Part shown: positions 36,959 to 49,208 of the stretch, piece by piece
Position numbering within the stretch: the first letter of the stretch is position 1
Layout: each line of letters begins with the position of its first letter
DNA from: Megamerina dolium
Taxonomy: Eukaryota; Arthropoda; Insecta; Diptera; Megamerinidae
Direction: 5' to 3'
Length of the DNA stretch: 64,000 bases
NCBI GenBank assembly: GCA_963854835.1
Contig: OY978527.1
Span: 29,281,529-29,345,528, forward strand
Translations under genes and position numbers: made by a program
Notes under the pieces: generated by a model
The model's input: the letters and a program-made list of their open reading frames with translations, nothing else
Told to the model about the DNA's origin: nothing
Databases searched by the model: none

Positions 36959-38250
36959 TATGCCGTTGTTATATCACCTATTAATTGAATGCTAATGCCG
37001 TGGTTATATTACCAATCAATTGAACGCTAATAAAAAAAAATTGTTGGTTTCAATACAAAATGAAAAATGAACTCCAAAAATGAACATATGCATGTCAATC
37101 AGTTCTGATTGCTGTTCTGGATGCCAGTGTTGCCATATGCAATTTTATATAAAGAAAAGGAAAATGTGAGAAAAAATATTTCTAAATAATGCAACATTTC
37201 TTTACGGGTATTGCGTACATACATGATTATTATGTTGACATCTGTGAACGTTTATTAAATTTTAAACATTAATTATATACATTCCTTTTAAAGAAAGGTA
37301 TGAGTATGTATTCTGATTGAGAGAATTTTCTCGTTAAACAAAAAAATTCTATAACTTTAAATTTATTATTTTATTAAGAAATGGTGTTTTCGTGGAGCAG
37401 ACTGAAGAACTGAAGAATTTATTACTCTGCTGCAAATTAATGAACGCTTGTGCGATACAAAAAATCCAAGTTATTCTAATCGGAAAAAACGGCAACAGGC
37501 CCTAGATGCTATGCAACAGCAATTATCTAAAATTGCTACCGATATAGCAAAACATGATATCCGAGCAAAATTTCAGTCCTTTGAAGTCAATATAGGAAAG
37601 AGTTGACAGCTATTGACACCAGCACTGCCAGTTGTTGATCTGGCGGTATTGCATTTACAACTGGCATTTCACCTTTTTTATATCCTTTTCAATGAGCCGC
37701 TGGATGTTCTTGAATTTCGCATCGGTCAACCTTATTAAAGTCGCTATGTTTTAATTCCTTTGTTAGGAATGTGAAAGAGCCGTTTGTGCTTCGTTTTTTT
37801 GCCATTTTTTTATCCCACTTGATCGTTTTCTATTAATTCAATTATTTTTCCCAGTACACTTCTATGATTATCGTTCCAAAAACACACATCTTCAGCGTAT
37901 ATGGTTGCTGTGTTTATCAAATTATTCAGCGCGATATCCATTATGAAATCAATTGAAATTTAATGCAGCACAATTATTTTGATAAAATATTACACCTCTG
38001 TCTCAGTAATCAATTGTAACCACCCTTCAATCTAAATTGGTGAAACGGAAAATGAACGCCATAATTAGCGTTCAATTGATTGGTTATATAACCACGGCAT
38101 AATCAAAAAAATTGTTGTTGGTTTCAATTCAAAATGAAAAATGAACTCCAAAAATGAACATATGCATGTCAATCAGTTCTAATTGCTGTTCTCCACACCA
38201 ATCAAACCTATTTCACCTGTGTTGCCATATGCCATTTTATATAGAGAAAA
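36959..38250. mobile_element. Composite Harbinger-like remnant with direct and inverted repeats
   Basis: A 37-base motif beginning ATGCCGTGGTTATAT occurs at 36993-37028, and inverted at 38065-38101. A degraded direct copy immediately precedes the first, at 36959-36994. A separate ~140-bp segment (about 37030-37170 and 38105-38245) is directly repeated, inside the left end but outside the right end. Between them is a frame related to MADF domains. This looks like one element inserted into, or recombined with, another. Confidence 0.55.
37398..37605 (+). pseudogene. MADF/Myb-like DNA-binding domain fragment
   Basis: The frame reads TEEFITLLQINERLCDTKNP, SYSNRKKRQQALDAM and LSKIATDIAKHDIRAKF before a stop. 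The pattern of an early Leu/Ile-rich helix, 'N..LcD...p.Y.nR..R..al..i' and a basic third helix fits MADF-type domains, often encoded beside Harbinger transposases. No in-frame start codon lies nearby. It is part of the composite transposon remnant, not a host gene. Confidence 0.45.
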
Positions 38251-38444
38251 AGGTAATGTGAAAAAAATATATTATTATTTTTCGTTTTGAAACAGAACAA
38301 AAGTAATATTAAAAAAATAAAGAAAATGGAAAAGAGAAGCTGTATTCTTTATTTTTAAACACGAAAATTTTCAAATTGCTAGTTTTTTGTTTTGTTTGTT
38401 TGTTCTTTAGACTCATTTTTCGGTTTTTTTTAAGACCATATACC

Positions 38445-38662
38445 GGCAGTAACAATTTGCCATGAAAAAGCTTCCAAAAGAACTCTGTGACAAAGCTCAG
38501 AAAAAGTGGTGTCACAAGGGTTCTGCCGTTCGGAACCGGCTAAAATAAGTAGGTCGCTTCTAATAGTGTCCAAATTTAACAGGCACAACAATAATGGAAG
38601 AGAAGCTGGGCCAAAGAGCGCTTCGGGGCTTTAAGTGCCACATATTTATTTTTATTTTATAT
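38445..38662 (+). mobile_element. SINE copy 9, 5'-truncated, tail type A
   Basis: It starts in mid-body ('ggcagtaacaatttgccatg') and runs to the type A end and an A/T tail. The head is absent and no clear duplication was seen. Confidence 0.8.
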
Positions 38663-41140
38663 CGGTTTTAGTAAGAACCGGAACGGTCGATTCATTAAAG
38701 GACTCGGTTCTCCGTTTCCCGTTCCTCGGTTCTGTGCATCATTAATTATCACTGTATTTCACACATGACGAACACGTTTCAAGTGTAGGTAATTAAACGA
38801 CAACCGACAATAACTAAAATCAAATGCATTTGAATTTTCCACTGAAAGGGATTGTGCACGGATGGGCAAAAAATACAAAAACAATACATAAATGAGCTTG
38901 AAAGTCTGTAACATATATTTGCAAAACAATTCAATTATATATTATAGAATCAACAAAAAAAAAATGACAAAAATATTTATTAGTATTATCGTAAAAAATG
39001 CGAGTATTTTGAATTTGACACATATAAACTATAGTTGCATCATTAGTATGTGAAAGTAAAGCTTCCAATATCAATAGACTTTTCTGCTTGTTAAATTAGC
39101 AACTAATATTTCCATAACTCTATTTTCACATTTTTTCGTTCCTCCTTCCTCTCCCCACGCTCTTTCTTTCTTTTATCTCTGCGTTTTTAACTCTAGAAAC
39201 CTTAAGACAAAAATCTTTCTGGACTTCGCAGTTTCTTTGATACATTCAAGCAGTTCCTCTTCTCCTATAATTTTACCAGATTTAGGTGTTAAATTAGAAC
39301 TGCAAGTGTCCAAAGAAATGACGCGTCGGATTTCTGAGAATCTATCTCTCCTTCAGCTGATGGAATTTTCCCATCTATAACAGACTGAGGGTTCGAACCT
39401 TTCCTCTTCGTTTGATATATCAAACTGCATTTAAATATGTTCGTGGAACAATTTTCTACAGCTATATTCTCCTTTATATATATTTTTAAAATTCATCAAG
39501 AGCGCCATATAATAAGTATAACAGTAAAATTAATATATTAATACATTTTGTTATCGTTTAATAAATGAATTCTTACCGAAAACCAAATAAACAAATAATC
39601 ATTAAATTAAATGTCAAATGTATGGTGAAATGAATTTAATGATGTACACGGTTGTATTTAGAACTGTAAAATGTTAATAATATTTTACACACACGAACTA
39701 TTTACAAGTGATACAAGTATACAATACAGCTTATATAAATGTATTAATATATTTCTTAAATATATATACGTAAAATTTGCAAACATTTTAATAGATTTAT
39801 AAATTGATGCATAAATTTGTTTTAACATAACTGTAACAACTTAACATAAATGCAACAATGATTAAACCATTCACCACTAGTGGTAGTTTCGATTTTCAAC
39901 GTGAAGAAATAGGATCGTAATAATAGAACTACTCGTTTTGTAATTTTTTTATGATTTGACAATTTTAGTAAAGTATGACGTAAAACAGTAAAAGTTGTAG
40001 CTGGTTTGTGAAAAGTCAACGCTGACGAGACGACCAAAATAGCCAGAGAATAAAGCAATAACAACAATGGGTAGCGAATTCACGGATAGAATGTGTGTGG
40101 CAAAATACATACAGAAAATGATAACTCTCTGAGCGGGAGTCTCTTTCCTTTCTTTAGTATTCTTTGGACAAGGGGTTTCAAATTTACAATCCTTTCATGT
40201 AAGCGTGTATTACTCTCTTGGTTTGCGTTTCTATGTTTAATGTAGAGTACACACGATACAATGTGTTGTACAGCAGAATGTATTGTGTGTAGCAAACGTG
40301 TTGTATAGCAAGTTGTACAGCACGTTGTAGCGTGTCAGTAAAGGTTTCCTAATAGAGTCAAACTCGTATAATTGTTTTCTTCTATGCTTCTTCTACTTGT
40401 CATTATATTGTCTTGTCTTCATCATTCGAACGAACTTTCTCTTATTGCTCTTGCTTTTTTATTATACCATGGTAGTAATCAAAAAATTGCTAGAACTACA
40501 AAATAAGAAATGATATCTAAAATGAACAGTTACTCCACAATTAGTTCTGTGTGTTGTTCGTTATAGCAATCACACCGTTCTTCAGATCAACCTAAACAAA
40601 TGAACGCATCGTGGCGTTCCAGTCAAACAGTGCTCATGCCCATACATTTTGTATGAACTATACCGAAATACGCCACGCTCTGACGCAGTGCCCAATCAAT
40701 ATCCAATTTTTACATCGCGCTACGCTATGAAGTTTATTGCAAGTGGCGATCAGGTTGTTATTTTCCATAGAATTTAAAAATAAATGTAAAAAAAATAGAG
40801 CTATTTATTAAGTGTTGAACTGATTGCTATCAAACCTTTACAAGGTTTTGTCCAACAATTTAAATCTTCAACAACCAAAAAATTGGTCATATATCCGTGG
40901 TACAATTAGTGATCATTTTGGATTTTTATTTAAAATAACAACGAATATTTCATTCTATTTCTACAAGTAACTTTGCAAAACTCAGACGGTTTTCTGTAAT
41001 AACTCGTTCACCTAAATTGGCTATGATACTGTAAGCTTACATTTTTTTTTTGTTTCAATAAAGTCGCGGAAATTACTTGCCGTCTTTTATGTATGTAAGC
41101 TTGAGTATCAAGTGAGATTGAGTTACTATTAGTAATATAG
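38663..41140. other. Long intergenic stretch, no gene seen
   Basis: AT-rich. A local cluster of 'gttgta(t/c)agca' words occurs at about 40255-40330. Frames at 39822-40295 have no recognisable domain. Confidence 0.4.
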
Positions 41141-41150
41141 AAAAAAAAAA
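41141..41150 (-). terminator. Pol III terminator of tRNA-Arg
   Basis: A run of ten A on the plus strand is ten T in the transcript direction, 6 bases past the tRNA's 3' end. This is a standard strong pol III stop. Confidence 0.85.
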
Positions 41151-41156
41151 TACACT

Positions 41157-41229
41157 CGACCGTGACAGGACTCGAACCTGCAATCTTCGGATCCGAAGTC
41201 CGACGCCTTATCCATTAGGCCACACGGCC
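41157..41229 (-). tRNA. tRNA-Arg (anticodon TCG)
   Basis: A 73-base cloverleaf on the minus strand. The acceptor stem GGCCGTG pairs with CACGGTC with one G-T style mismatch, and the discriminator base is G. The anticodon stem TCGGA/TCCGA encloses the loop CTTCGGA, giving anticodon TCG, which reads CGA arginine codons. The A box (TGGCCTAATGG) and B box (GGTTCGAGTCC) are consensus. There is no intron and no encoded CCA. With the T10 terminator it looks functional. Confidence 0.95.
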
Positions 41230-41561
41230 AGATGTTTGTCGCTTGCCAAAGTTTTCATATTACCATGCGTCTATATTATTTATTATTAGCTATACTTTTA
41301 TTTTATTATTTAATAGATTTTTAAGAGCACATTGTATCACAAGGTAAGAATACACATTTAATATTCTCTGGTATGTACATACATATGTATGTATGATATG
41401 ATATGTAAGAATATTATTTTTTGATTTTGTTGTTGATAGTTGTTAATATGATGAAAGCTCAATTTCTTCATATAGATTAATGCGAAATTTTTAAAATCTA
41501 AATTTTGTATTCATGGCATAAAATCGCATATTCTAGTGTGTCTATTAATGATTATTTGTTA

Positions 41562-42770
41562 TTATACCCTGCATAACGCAATATGCAAGGTATATTCATT
41601 TCGGTCAGATGTTTGTAACCACTTGAAGGAATCTCCGGAGATATAGAAAATTATATATTCATGATCAGCGTTGCTTAAATTTTCGATTTAACGATGTCCG
41701 TCCGTCCGTCCGTCTGTCCGTCACCTGATTGGTTCGCACGATAACTTGAGCAAATATCGAGCTATTTTGACGAAATTTGGCATAAGTAACCTATGATCCA
41801 GGGTACGGAGGGGATTGATATTGGGCATGATTGGTCAATAACCACGCCCACACCAAGCATTCAAAGCGACTAACCTCAGAATTTTCAAAATCTTTAACTT
41901 GCTATAACTCACTTAGTATACCACCTGGGACAACAATATATATAGAGTTATACTACTACTACATAACCTTGCCAAAAATGGGCGACCCACGCCTACTTTC
42001 TATTGTAGCTCCCACACAAAATGTCTGTACTTCTTTTAAATTGAAACAGTTGTAACTTCTACAATCTACTGTCTAGAATAATCATAATTGACATTTAAAT
42101 TAATATGGTAGTCAGAAATAATCTGCCAAAAAATCAGCTTACCACGCCCACTTCTTATTGGTGCTCCCATACAAAGTTGCGGAAATTAAAAAAAAATTAA
42201 ACCGCTGTAACTTACGAACTATTCTCTTCTTCCCAGATGATATCATCTCCCGTATCATCTGAGGGAACTGGGCTGAGAGACACACTCTAGCTCTGCGAAG
42301 GGGGCACAATAGATCTTATAGGTCGCGGTGCAACATCCCCACAACGATAATAATAATAATAATAACTTACGAACTGTTCAGCGTAGGACAACCAAATTTA
42401 AGGTGTAGATTAATATTGCAAAATTAATTATATTTACAAGAAAGAGGTAAGCCACGCCCACTTTTTATATAGCTTTTATATAGCTAAGCCTCGGAATTAT
42501 CTAAAAAATCTACTTTTTCCCTTTTAAAACCCCCATACAAGTACTTTGTAACTTCGTCAAAGTCAACCATATTTCGGGTGTAGATTAGTATTATATGCAA
42601 AAATTGTTTCTCAAAAAACTGACGAGCCACGCCTACTTCTTAATAATTCGTTTAATAATTCATAATAATTCTTCTTAATTCGTAGCTCCCATACAAAGTA
42701 GTGGAAATAAAAGAAAAGGATGGAATTCGAGCATACTTTTTATATATATATCTACATATGCAGGGTATAA
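41562..42770. mobile_element. Long repeat with TTATACCCTGCAT ends, copy 1
   Basis: Perfect 13-bp inverted ends, TTATACCCTGCAT at 41562-41574 and ATGCAGGGTATAA at 42758-42770. The left part holds a (CCGT)n-like run at 41698-41725. The rest consists of about five related modules containing 'gccacgcccact', 'agctcccatacaaag', 'aaaccgctgtaacttacgaac' and 'caaccatattt.ggtgtagatta'. No coding frame. A second copy lies at 50416-51780. Class unknown. Confidence 0.7.
42221..42362 (+). mobile_element. 5'-truncated non-LTR retrotransposon tail with (TAA)n
   Basis: A 142-bp insert is flanked by the 13-base duplication TAACTTACGAACT at 42208-42220 and 42363-42375. It ends in GATAATAATAATAATAATAA. Target-site duplication, TAA-repeat tail and short length match a severely truncated LINE copy whose 3' end uses TAA repeats, as in I-type elements. 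It interrupts a module of the surrounding repeat. Confidence 0.75.
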
Positions 42771-43429
42771 TTTGGTCAGCCCCAGCGGACTGTAAGGTAA
42801 TTTTTTTGTATTATATTTTATTTCAATGCAATATATACTTACGTAGTTATATATTTAATTACGTATTGTCATATGTTTAACAAAATCCGAATTCAAATTA
42901 AATTCAATTCAATTCAATATCAAAATCAGTTCGAGTGTCATTTTAATTCGATGTCTATGAAATATGATATTTTTGTGATTAAAATAATCAATCATGTGTG
43001 AATGAGTATTTTATTTACTATTTAATGAACCATACTATAATAATTCTTCAATTTATTTATACTATATTCTTATGGGAAGGTAATTAATTTTTAGAAGTAA
43101 AGCCGGTTAACCGGTTGATTTATAATATTGGTATTAGAACACCATGAAAATGGAGCGGAGACACATGACGACCTGAAGTGAACCGAGTAAAAGAGGTGTC
43201 GCCGAGCTTTAAGCAAAATCTGAGGTATGAAAACTCCTGTAGTACTTAGGTACTCTACGTACACTAATCAGCTCACTTCGAACGCTGCTGTCTAGAAGTA
43301 CCGGACAATATCCAAGATCACAAGTTTAGTGTTAAACTGACTTCGGATAAGTCCAAATCTAGATATTATTTAGTTGTAAAGCGTAAAGTTGAAAGAGCCT
43401 GATTTAATTTTTGTTATAATATAGGGTTA
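42771..43429. other. Intergenic, no gene seen
   Basis: AT-rich, with a short 'aattcaattcaattc' run near 42895-42917. No other structure was recognised. Confidence 0.4.
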
Positions 43430-43870
43430 TCCATTTTTTGGTTCCGATAGTAAACGTTATAAAAAACACGCTTTTGTTTAGAATTTCGATCAAATTTTTA
43501 TTTCAATATAATGTTTGGACCTTACCATTATGTGTGAAATACAACATCATTCAAATGTCCTCCAAGGGACCACTTACAGCACTTGATCCTTGTGAAATAA
43601 TTTTAGATGAATCTCCGGCATATCGGACAATATCTCGGCCATAACTTAACGGATGTTTGTTTTCAGATTTCTAAGAGTTTGATTATTATAAATACGATAC
43701 TTTGCGTAGCCCCACAAAAAAAGTTCATAGGTGATAAATCGCACGATCTTGGTGGCCAACTGACATTGCCGAAACGAGAAATTTTCTTCATCGCTGAAGA
43801 AAATTTTATGCGAAAAATCATCATCCAAACGATGCTGGTAAAGCACCCAATCACGTGGAGGACATTTGTA
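43430..43870 (-). mobile_element. DD41D-type mariner relic 3
   Basis: The minus strand encodes DFSHKIFFSDEENF (first Asp block) fused directly, by a deletion, to 'WPPRSCDLSPMNFF' (third Asp block, Asp replaced by Asn). NPQTL.NLKTNIR-like residues follow. The second catalytic Asp is lost. Termini are uncertain; the left edge may be near 'GGGTTATCCATTTTTTGG'. Confidence 0.6.
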
Positions 43871-43889
43871 TGATATTTCTACATTGACA

Positions 43890-44093
43890 TTACATTTCGG
43901 AGCTTTGTTACAGGGCTCTGTTAGAAGCTTTTTCAGGGCAAATTGTTACTGCCGGAAGAACTACCAACTGTTTACCGACAGATGGGCACTATTCGAAAGA
44001 AAACTTTCAATCTTAAAGTTGTGTTGCAGTCGGGGATTGAATTCACGACCTATAGATCAGAAGGCCAATGCAATAACCACTGAGCACCATTGA
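43890..44093 (-). mobile_element. SINE copy 10, 3'-truncated
   Basis: Diverged minus-oriented copy retaining the tRNA-like head (about 44030-44092) and half the body. The tail end is missing. It abuts the mariner relic. Confidence 0.7.
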
Positions 44094-44302
44094 AGAAACA
44101 AACTAGATACCTATGTGAGGTTTAAGCTCGTTACTTGTACTGATATAAACAATTTTCCCGCTATTCCCCGCTAGTTAACTGCCATTTCCCGCTATCTCCC
44201 GCCTCTCCGCGCTGTTGCCGTTATTTCCCAATTTCACAGTTCACAATTACACGGTGAGTGTAAGTGGAATCAGGATAAAAACACCTATCATTATAAAATA
44301 TA

Positions 44303-44666
44303 GAGGGTGCCGTAGCTCAGTGGTTAGTGTGTTCGCTTTTTGATCTGTAGGTCGTGGTTCAATACCCGGCTGATGCATAACAAATTTAATATCGAAAAGA
44401 TTTTTCTTTCGAACGGTACCCACCTGTCGGCAAGCAATTGGCAATTCTTACGACAGTAACAACTTGCCATGAAAAAGCTTCTAAAAAGAACTCTGTGACA
44501 AAGCTCAGAAAAAGTGATGTCACAAGCGTTCTGCCGTTCGGAACCGGCTAAAATAAGTAGGTCCATTCTAATACTGTCCAAAATTTAAGACGCACAACAG
44601 TAATGGAAGAGAAGCTCGGCCAATGAGCCCTTTGGGGCTTTAAGTGCCACATATTTATTTTTTTTT
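44303..44666 (+). mobile_element. SINE copy 11, full length, tail type A
   Basis: Full-length copy with an intact A box and a B box missing one base. The 13-base duplication ATTATAAAATATA is at 44290-44302 and 44667-44679. The minus-strand frame starting MDSIRMDLLILAGSERQN is SINE sequence. Confidence 0.92.
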
Positions 44667-44863
44667 ATTATAAAATATAATTAATAGATCGTTGAGCAGC
44701 TTTTTCACAACTGAAAAGTAGGAGATGTTGTGAAATATTGGTTAAAAAAATAATACACTGAAAAAATTTTTGCTAAAAAACCTTTTTTTTCAGTGTAGGA
44801 TATATGAAGGTCAACATTCTCAAAAGCTACTCCATGCAAGTTATAACTAATTATTTTTATAGA

Positions 44864-45601
44864 CAGGGTGATTTTTTAAGAGCCTTTGGATTTGATTTAA
44901 AAAAAAAAACATAAAATTTAGAGAAATGTATGAAATCTTTATTTGAATCGATAGAACGATCTATATAATTTAATGTTTAAAGATGATTTTATGTAAATGT
45001 TGACCGCAGCTGCGCATCCAATGGTTCATATGCTGTGTCCAATTTTGGCATACTCTCTCCAACATATCGGCCGATATCTCACGAATATAGTATTCAATAT
45101 TGGCGTCCAGTGCGTCAACCGTTACGCGCTTGCCGATATAGACATGAGCCTTAGCATAGCCCTGCAAAAATAGTCTAAAGGCGTTAAATCGCACGATCTA
45201 GGCGCCCAATTGACCGGCCCCAAACGTGAAATAAACTGTTGACCGAACTAGCCTCTCAATTGGGCCATTGTATCGCGTGCTGTGTGGCATGTGGCACCGT
45301 CTTGTTGAAACCACATGTCAACCAAGTCCAGCTCTTTCATTTTGGGAAAAAAAAGTTTGTAATCATCGCACGGTAGCGCTCGCCATTCACAGTAACATTA
45401 CTGCCAGAAATGAGCTTCGTCGCTGAACACAATTTTCCGATTTTCACACTTTCTTAACCGAGCATGAATTTTGATAATAAAATTCAATAATCTGTAAGCG
45501 TTGTTCGTTTGTAAGTCGATTCGTGGTTAAATTATAGACCAAACTGAACATGTTTGACAGTAACATGTTACACGAAAACAGCTGAGCCAAAAATCACCCT
45601 G
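44864..45601 (-). mobile_element. DD41D mariner relic 4, both ends present
   Basis: The inverted ends CAGGGTGATTTTT face each other at 44864 and 45601, with TA after the right end. At 738 bp it is shorter than relic 1 and aligns to it in segments. Internal frames resemble the C-terminal transposase (FQQDGATCHTAR, CDL-like and VDALDANIEYYIREI blocks) but are broken. It has ends but no working enzyme. Confidence 0.85.
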
Positions 45602-46817
45602 TATATATTGTAGTTTCTTGGGTGAATATGTTTAGAATTATCCGTAGATTCAGTTTTTGCTAAACGAGTTGTACATTTTTGGCACTTTTGACCCGCTATG
45701 CACATACATACATACTCCTATGTAGTGGTAGTGCCATCGCTGAAGCAAACACAAGAAATAGTGATTTTTATATGTATAAACATTGACACATGCAAGCCCA
45801 CAATAGGCACGTGTTCACAATCAGTCAGTAAGTGTATGTGTACAAATGAGTGTGTTTGTATTTCAGTTTAGTGCAGCAAACAAAGCATCGACCGAATTAT
45901 GAATAGAAGTCAATGTAAGTCAAAAACTGTGTCACGTGTTCATATTTCTGGTCTTCCCTTCATTCTAATCTTAACTTGTAACTGCACTGCTTTTTGTACA
46001 CCTTTCACACTGATTCACACTGCAATGTTAAACACTTAACCACTGGCGATAGTGTGCAGTTAAGAGCTTCCTAATTTTTCACAGCGGGCTATTAAATGCT
46101 ATTCAACACGGCGAACGAATAAATTAGGTGTTATGCCAATTTTACATGCCATTGTGTCCGCCTGCGCCCAACAATGATTTTATTAAATATAATAATATTG
46201 TATTACTGATGACGATGCTATACATACTTCCTATATTCAGTAACATTTTTTACTCGGAAATATTTGCATTTATTGTTCAATTATATCTACTTCAAATTTG
46301 TGAGATGGTGTGTTTGATACATTTTATGCCAATTGTATTTTGTTGATTCATATACACATAACTCATAAAGTTTGCTGCACTTTTTACAATATTATAAATC
46401 CTAGTCGGAAATTGTGACAACTATTGGGTTGGTAACAAAGTAAGTGCCGAATTCACACATGACTAGTTGTCACAATTCCCTTCTTCTAGAACTATGTGGT
46501 ATTTTGACAGCATCAACACATCATTTAGTGTTAACTCAGCGCAGTACGAAAACTATCGATTGAACTAGGCACGTTGGGAAATATTAAAGAATTAGTTTCA
46601 ATTGTTAACTTGTATTCTGTTAAATATGTATGTAAAAATAAATAATGTGCTAATACTGCACCACAAATGACATGTTAAGTTTAGATAAATATTGGGTGTT
46701 CAAATATATTTTAAATGATTTCCAACAGAGGTCGATAGTAGCATTAAATTATCTTCATGTTGAATCGACCTATAAAAACTCGTACACTGTAAACTTTGAT
46801 TTTTTGTTTTCATCTGA
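45602..46817. other. Intergenic, no gene seen
   Basis: AT-rich; short frames only. Nothing recognised beyond isolated (CATA)n-like words. Confidence 0.4.
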
Positions 46818-47585
46818 AGAAATGTGCAGCGGAAAATTATCGTATGCTATGTGAAGCTTATGGAGAACATCAATGGAGATCCATCAATTTTATCTTGTGT
46901 ATTTTGGTTTAGATGGTTCAAAAGTGGTGATTTTGATACAAGCGATAAAGAGTGTGAAGACTCTGAATTGGAGGCCTTATTGGATGAAGACTCATGCCCA
47001 ACCCAAAATGAGCTTGCTGAATCTTTGGGAGTGACTTAACAAACTGTTTCATTGCGTGTAAAGAACGACAACCCTAAGCGCAAAAAGCCATATGTGAGAC
47101 CTGACCAACCAGCTAAATCGCCTCCAAAGTCGAATAGTTCGAAGGTTGCTGTGTAATTGGTGGGATCAGAAAAGTATGGTGTATTATGAGCTGCTAAAAC
47201 CCGGTGAAATCATTAATGGAGAAGGCTACCGACAAAAACTCATCAAATTGAACGAAAAACCGCCGGAATAGGCGACCAAATACGAGTCATTGATTTTCCG
47301 TTGTGACAATGCTCGGCCAAATGTTGCTCTTAACGAGTTGCGCACTTGGAAAATAGCGAATGGGAAGTTTTACCCCACCCACCATATAGCCCAGACAATG
47401 CCCCCTCTGACTACCACTGCTTTCGATCAATGGAGAATGCCTTTCCCGGAATACGCTTCACTTCAGTAAATATATCAAAAATGAGGTCGATATGTTCTTG
47501 GCCTCAAAAGATAAGCAGTTCTATTGGGGCGGAATTCATGCGCTGGGAAGAAGTCATTGATTCCGGAGGAAAATACCTTGAATAA
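46818..47585 (+). mobile_element. mariner relic (DD34D-type), broken transposase
   Basis: Plus-strand frames include WFRWFKSGDFDTSDKECEDS, LLDEDSCPTQNELAESLGVT (helix-turn-helix region), CDNARPNVALNEL (second Asp) and WEVLPHPPYSPDNAPSDYH (third Asp). The frame ends with EEVIDSGGKYLE. The first-Asp region is partly deleted, and frameshifts lie near 47040 and 47340. Blocks are typical mariner wording. Copy ends are approximate. Confidence 0.82.
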
Positions 47586-47634
47586 AATATATAGTAGCAA
47601 TTTTTTAAAATAAAACTAAACGGCTGAAACACAA

Positions 47635-47878
47635 CTTGAATATCAAATATTTTTCTTTCGAACGGTACCCATCTGTTGGCAAGTAATTGGCAATTCTTCC
47701 GGCAGTAAGAATATTCCAGGAAAAAGCTTCTAAAAGAGGCCTGTGACAAAGCTAAAAAAAGTGATGTCACAAGAGGTCTGCCATTTGGAACCGGCTAATA
47801 TTAGTAGGAACCTTCTAATACTGTCCAAAATTTCACATGCACAGCAGCACCGGAAGAGAAGCTCAACCAAAGGACATG
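47635..47878 (+). mobile_element. SINE copy 12, head missing
   Basis: Plus-oriented body and most of the tail, diverged from the consensus. It lies just after the mariner relic. No duplication was identified. Confidence 0.75.
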
Positions 47879-49208
47879 TAAAAATGTACAAATTCGTATG
47901 CAAAACTGAAAAAATGTATACATGTGATAATGGTATGGTATCCTCTTCAAGATCGCGCTCCATACCCTGTCGATCATTGTGCTTGTACGACCGCATCAAA
48001 ATTGTGTAAACCATTGGTGTATGGATCCATTCGTCCCATAATATATTGCAAGCGTTTGTTTGGCTTGTGTAATCTTTTTTTTAGTGTTTACAGAGTACAA
48101 GAAAATCACTTTTTACCATTTTTATTAAAATATTCGTTGTCACAACAAAACTATTTGCTTCAATATTTAGGGATTTTATTTAGCTACTCTCATATACAAT
48201 ATTAAACATAAATTACGTATGTATCGTACAGACTTACATATGTGTTTCAAGTACCTACTGGGGTGATTCTAAAACAGCAATACCAAAGCGTATTGAGAAT
48301 TGAATTACTTCGATAGAGTTGTTTTCATTGTTATTATTACGTAGGTATGTTATTATCATTATTGTTCATCATTTCGTAATGAGAAGAGGGCAACATTTAG
48401 CAGACTCAAGAATAATGGTGGTGCAATTATATTGTATCATATTTGTGTAGCTTGATTAAGTATATTGAGAAATATCATTTTACTATTATTCTGTATCAGA
48501 ATTGTATATAAATGAATGTCAGTTCCCTTAAATATATTGACATTCAGTAGGCGTTACCTGCACAATTAAAATAGTTTGTTATTCTTTTTTTTCACATTTT
48601 TTATGATGCTCAAAAAAATTCGCATTTTCAGAGGTACAGTATATACATATAAGGATACGTATTGATTTTGAGAGCTTTTGGCGATATTGGCATAACATAG
48701 TTGATCGCATTAAAACCCAGTTCTAGAATTGGTTCGGTCATGCCGATGCTGCCAATAACGACGGCAGACGCCGATGTTAGAGGAAGTTGCATCCTTCGGT
48801 AGACGGAATAAGTGCTGTTAACTCTTTCCAATTTCCAATTGGCCAAAATGCGATTGGAGTGGCCGAAATAAGTAATTTTATAGCATTTAACTTTTGATGC
48901 GTTTGATGTGCGGAAAAGTAAAAGATGTAAAGAAATTGTGAATTATAGTACCATATTTCCTGCTACTTTGGAGCAATAAGAAAATATTGTATACATAAGA
49001 GCAACATAAATCATTTTATCATATGGGAAAATAAACTTTATGAAAATTATAATACCTTGCAATTTCGGAGATTGTCCAAATTTTGTCTGGCCGCCTGGCT
49101 ATTTTTCTGCACTCATTACTGGCCTATAGCTATGCTAATACTGGGACTTTTAGGATTGCCAGTATTGAAAAACCCAATAATTTTGTTGCGATTTAATGAT
49201 TTAATGAA
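47879..49208. other. Intergenic with one hydrophobic frame
   Basis: Mostly AT-rich. Around 49060-49180 the plus strand reads FRRLSKFCLAAWLFFC then an apolar run ending ILGLLGLPVLKNP, which could be a membrane-protein exon, but no convincing acceptor was found. The minus-strand frame 48628-48846 has no recognisable domain. Confidence 0.3.

Noticed and set aside
41698..41725. CCGT repeats as a CRISPR-like or regulatory array
   Set aside because: Simple-sequence run inside a repeat that has a second, decayed copy at 50508-50530; no spacers of any kind, and the genome is eukaryotic.
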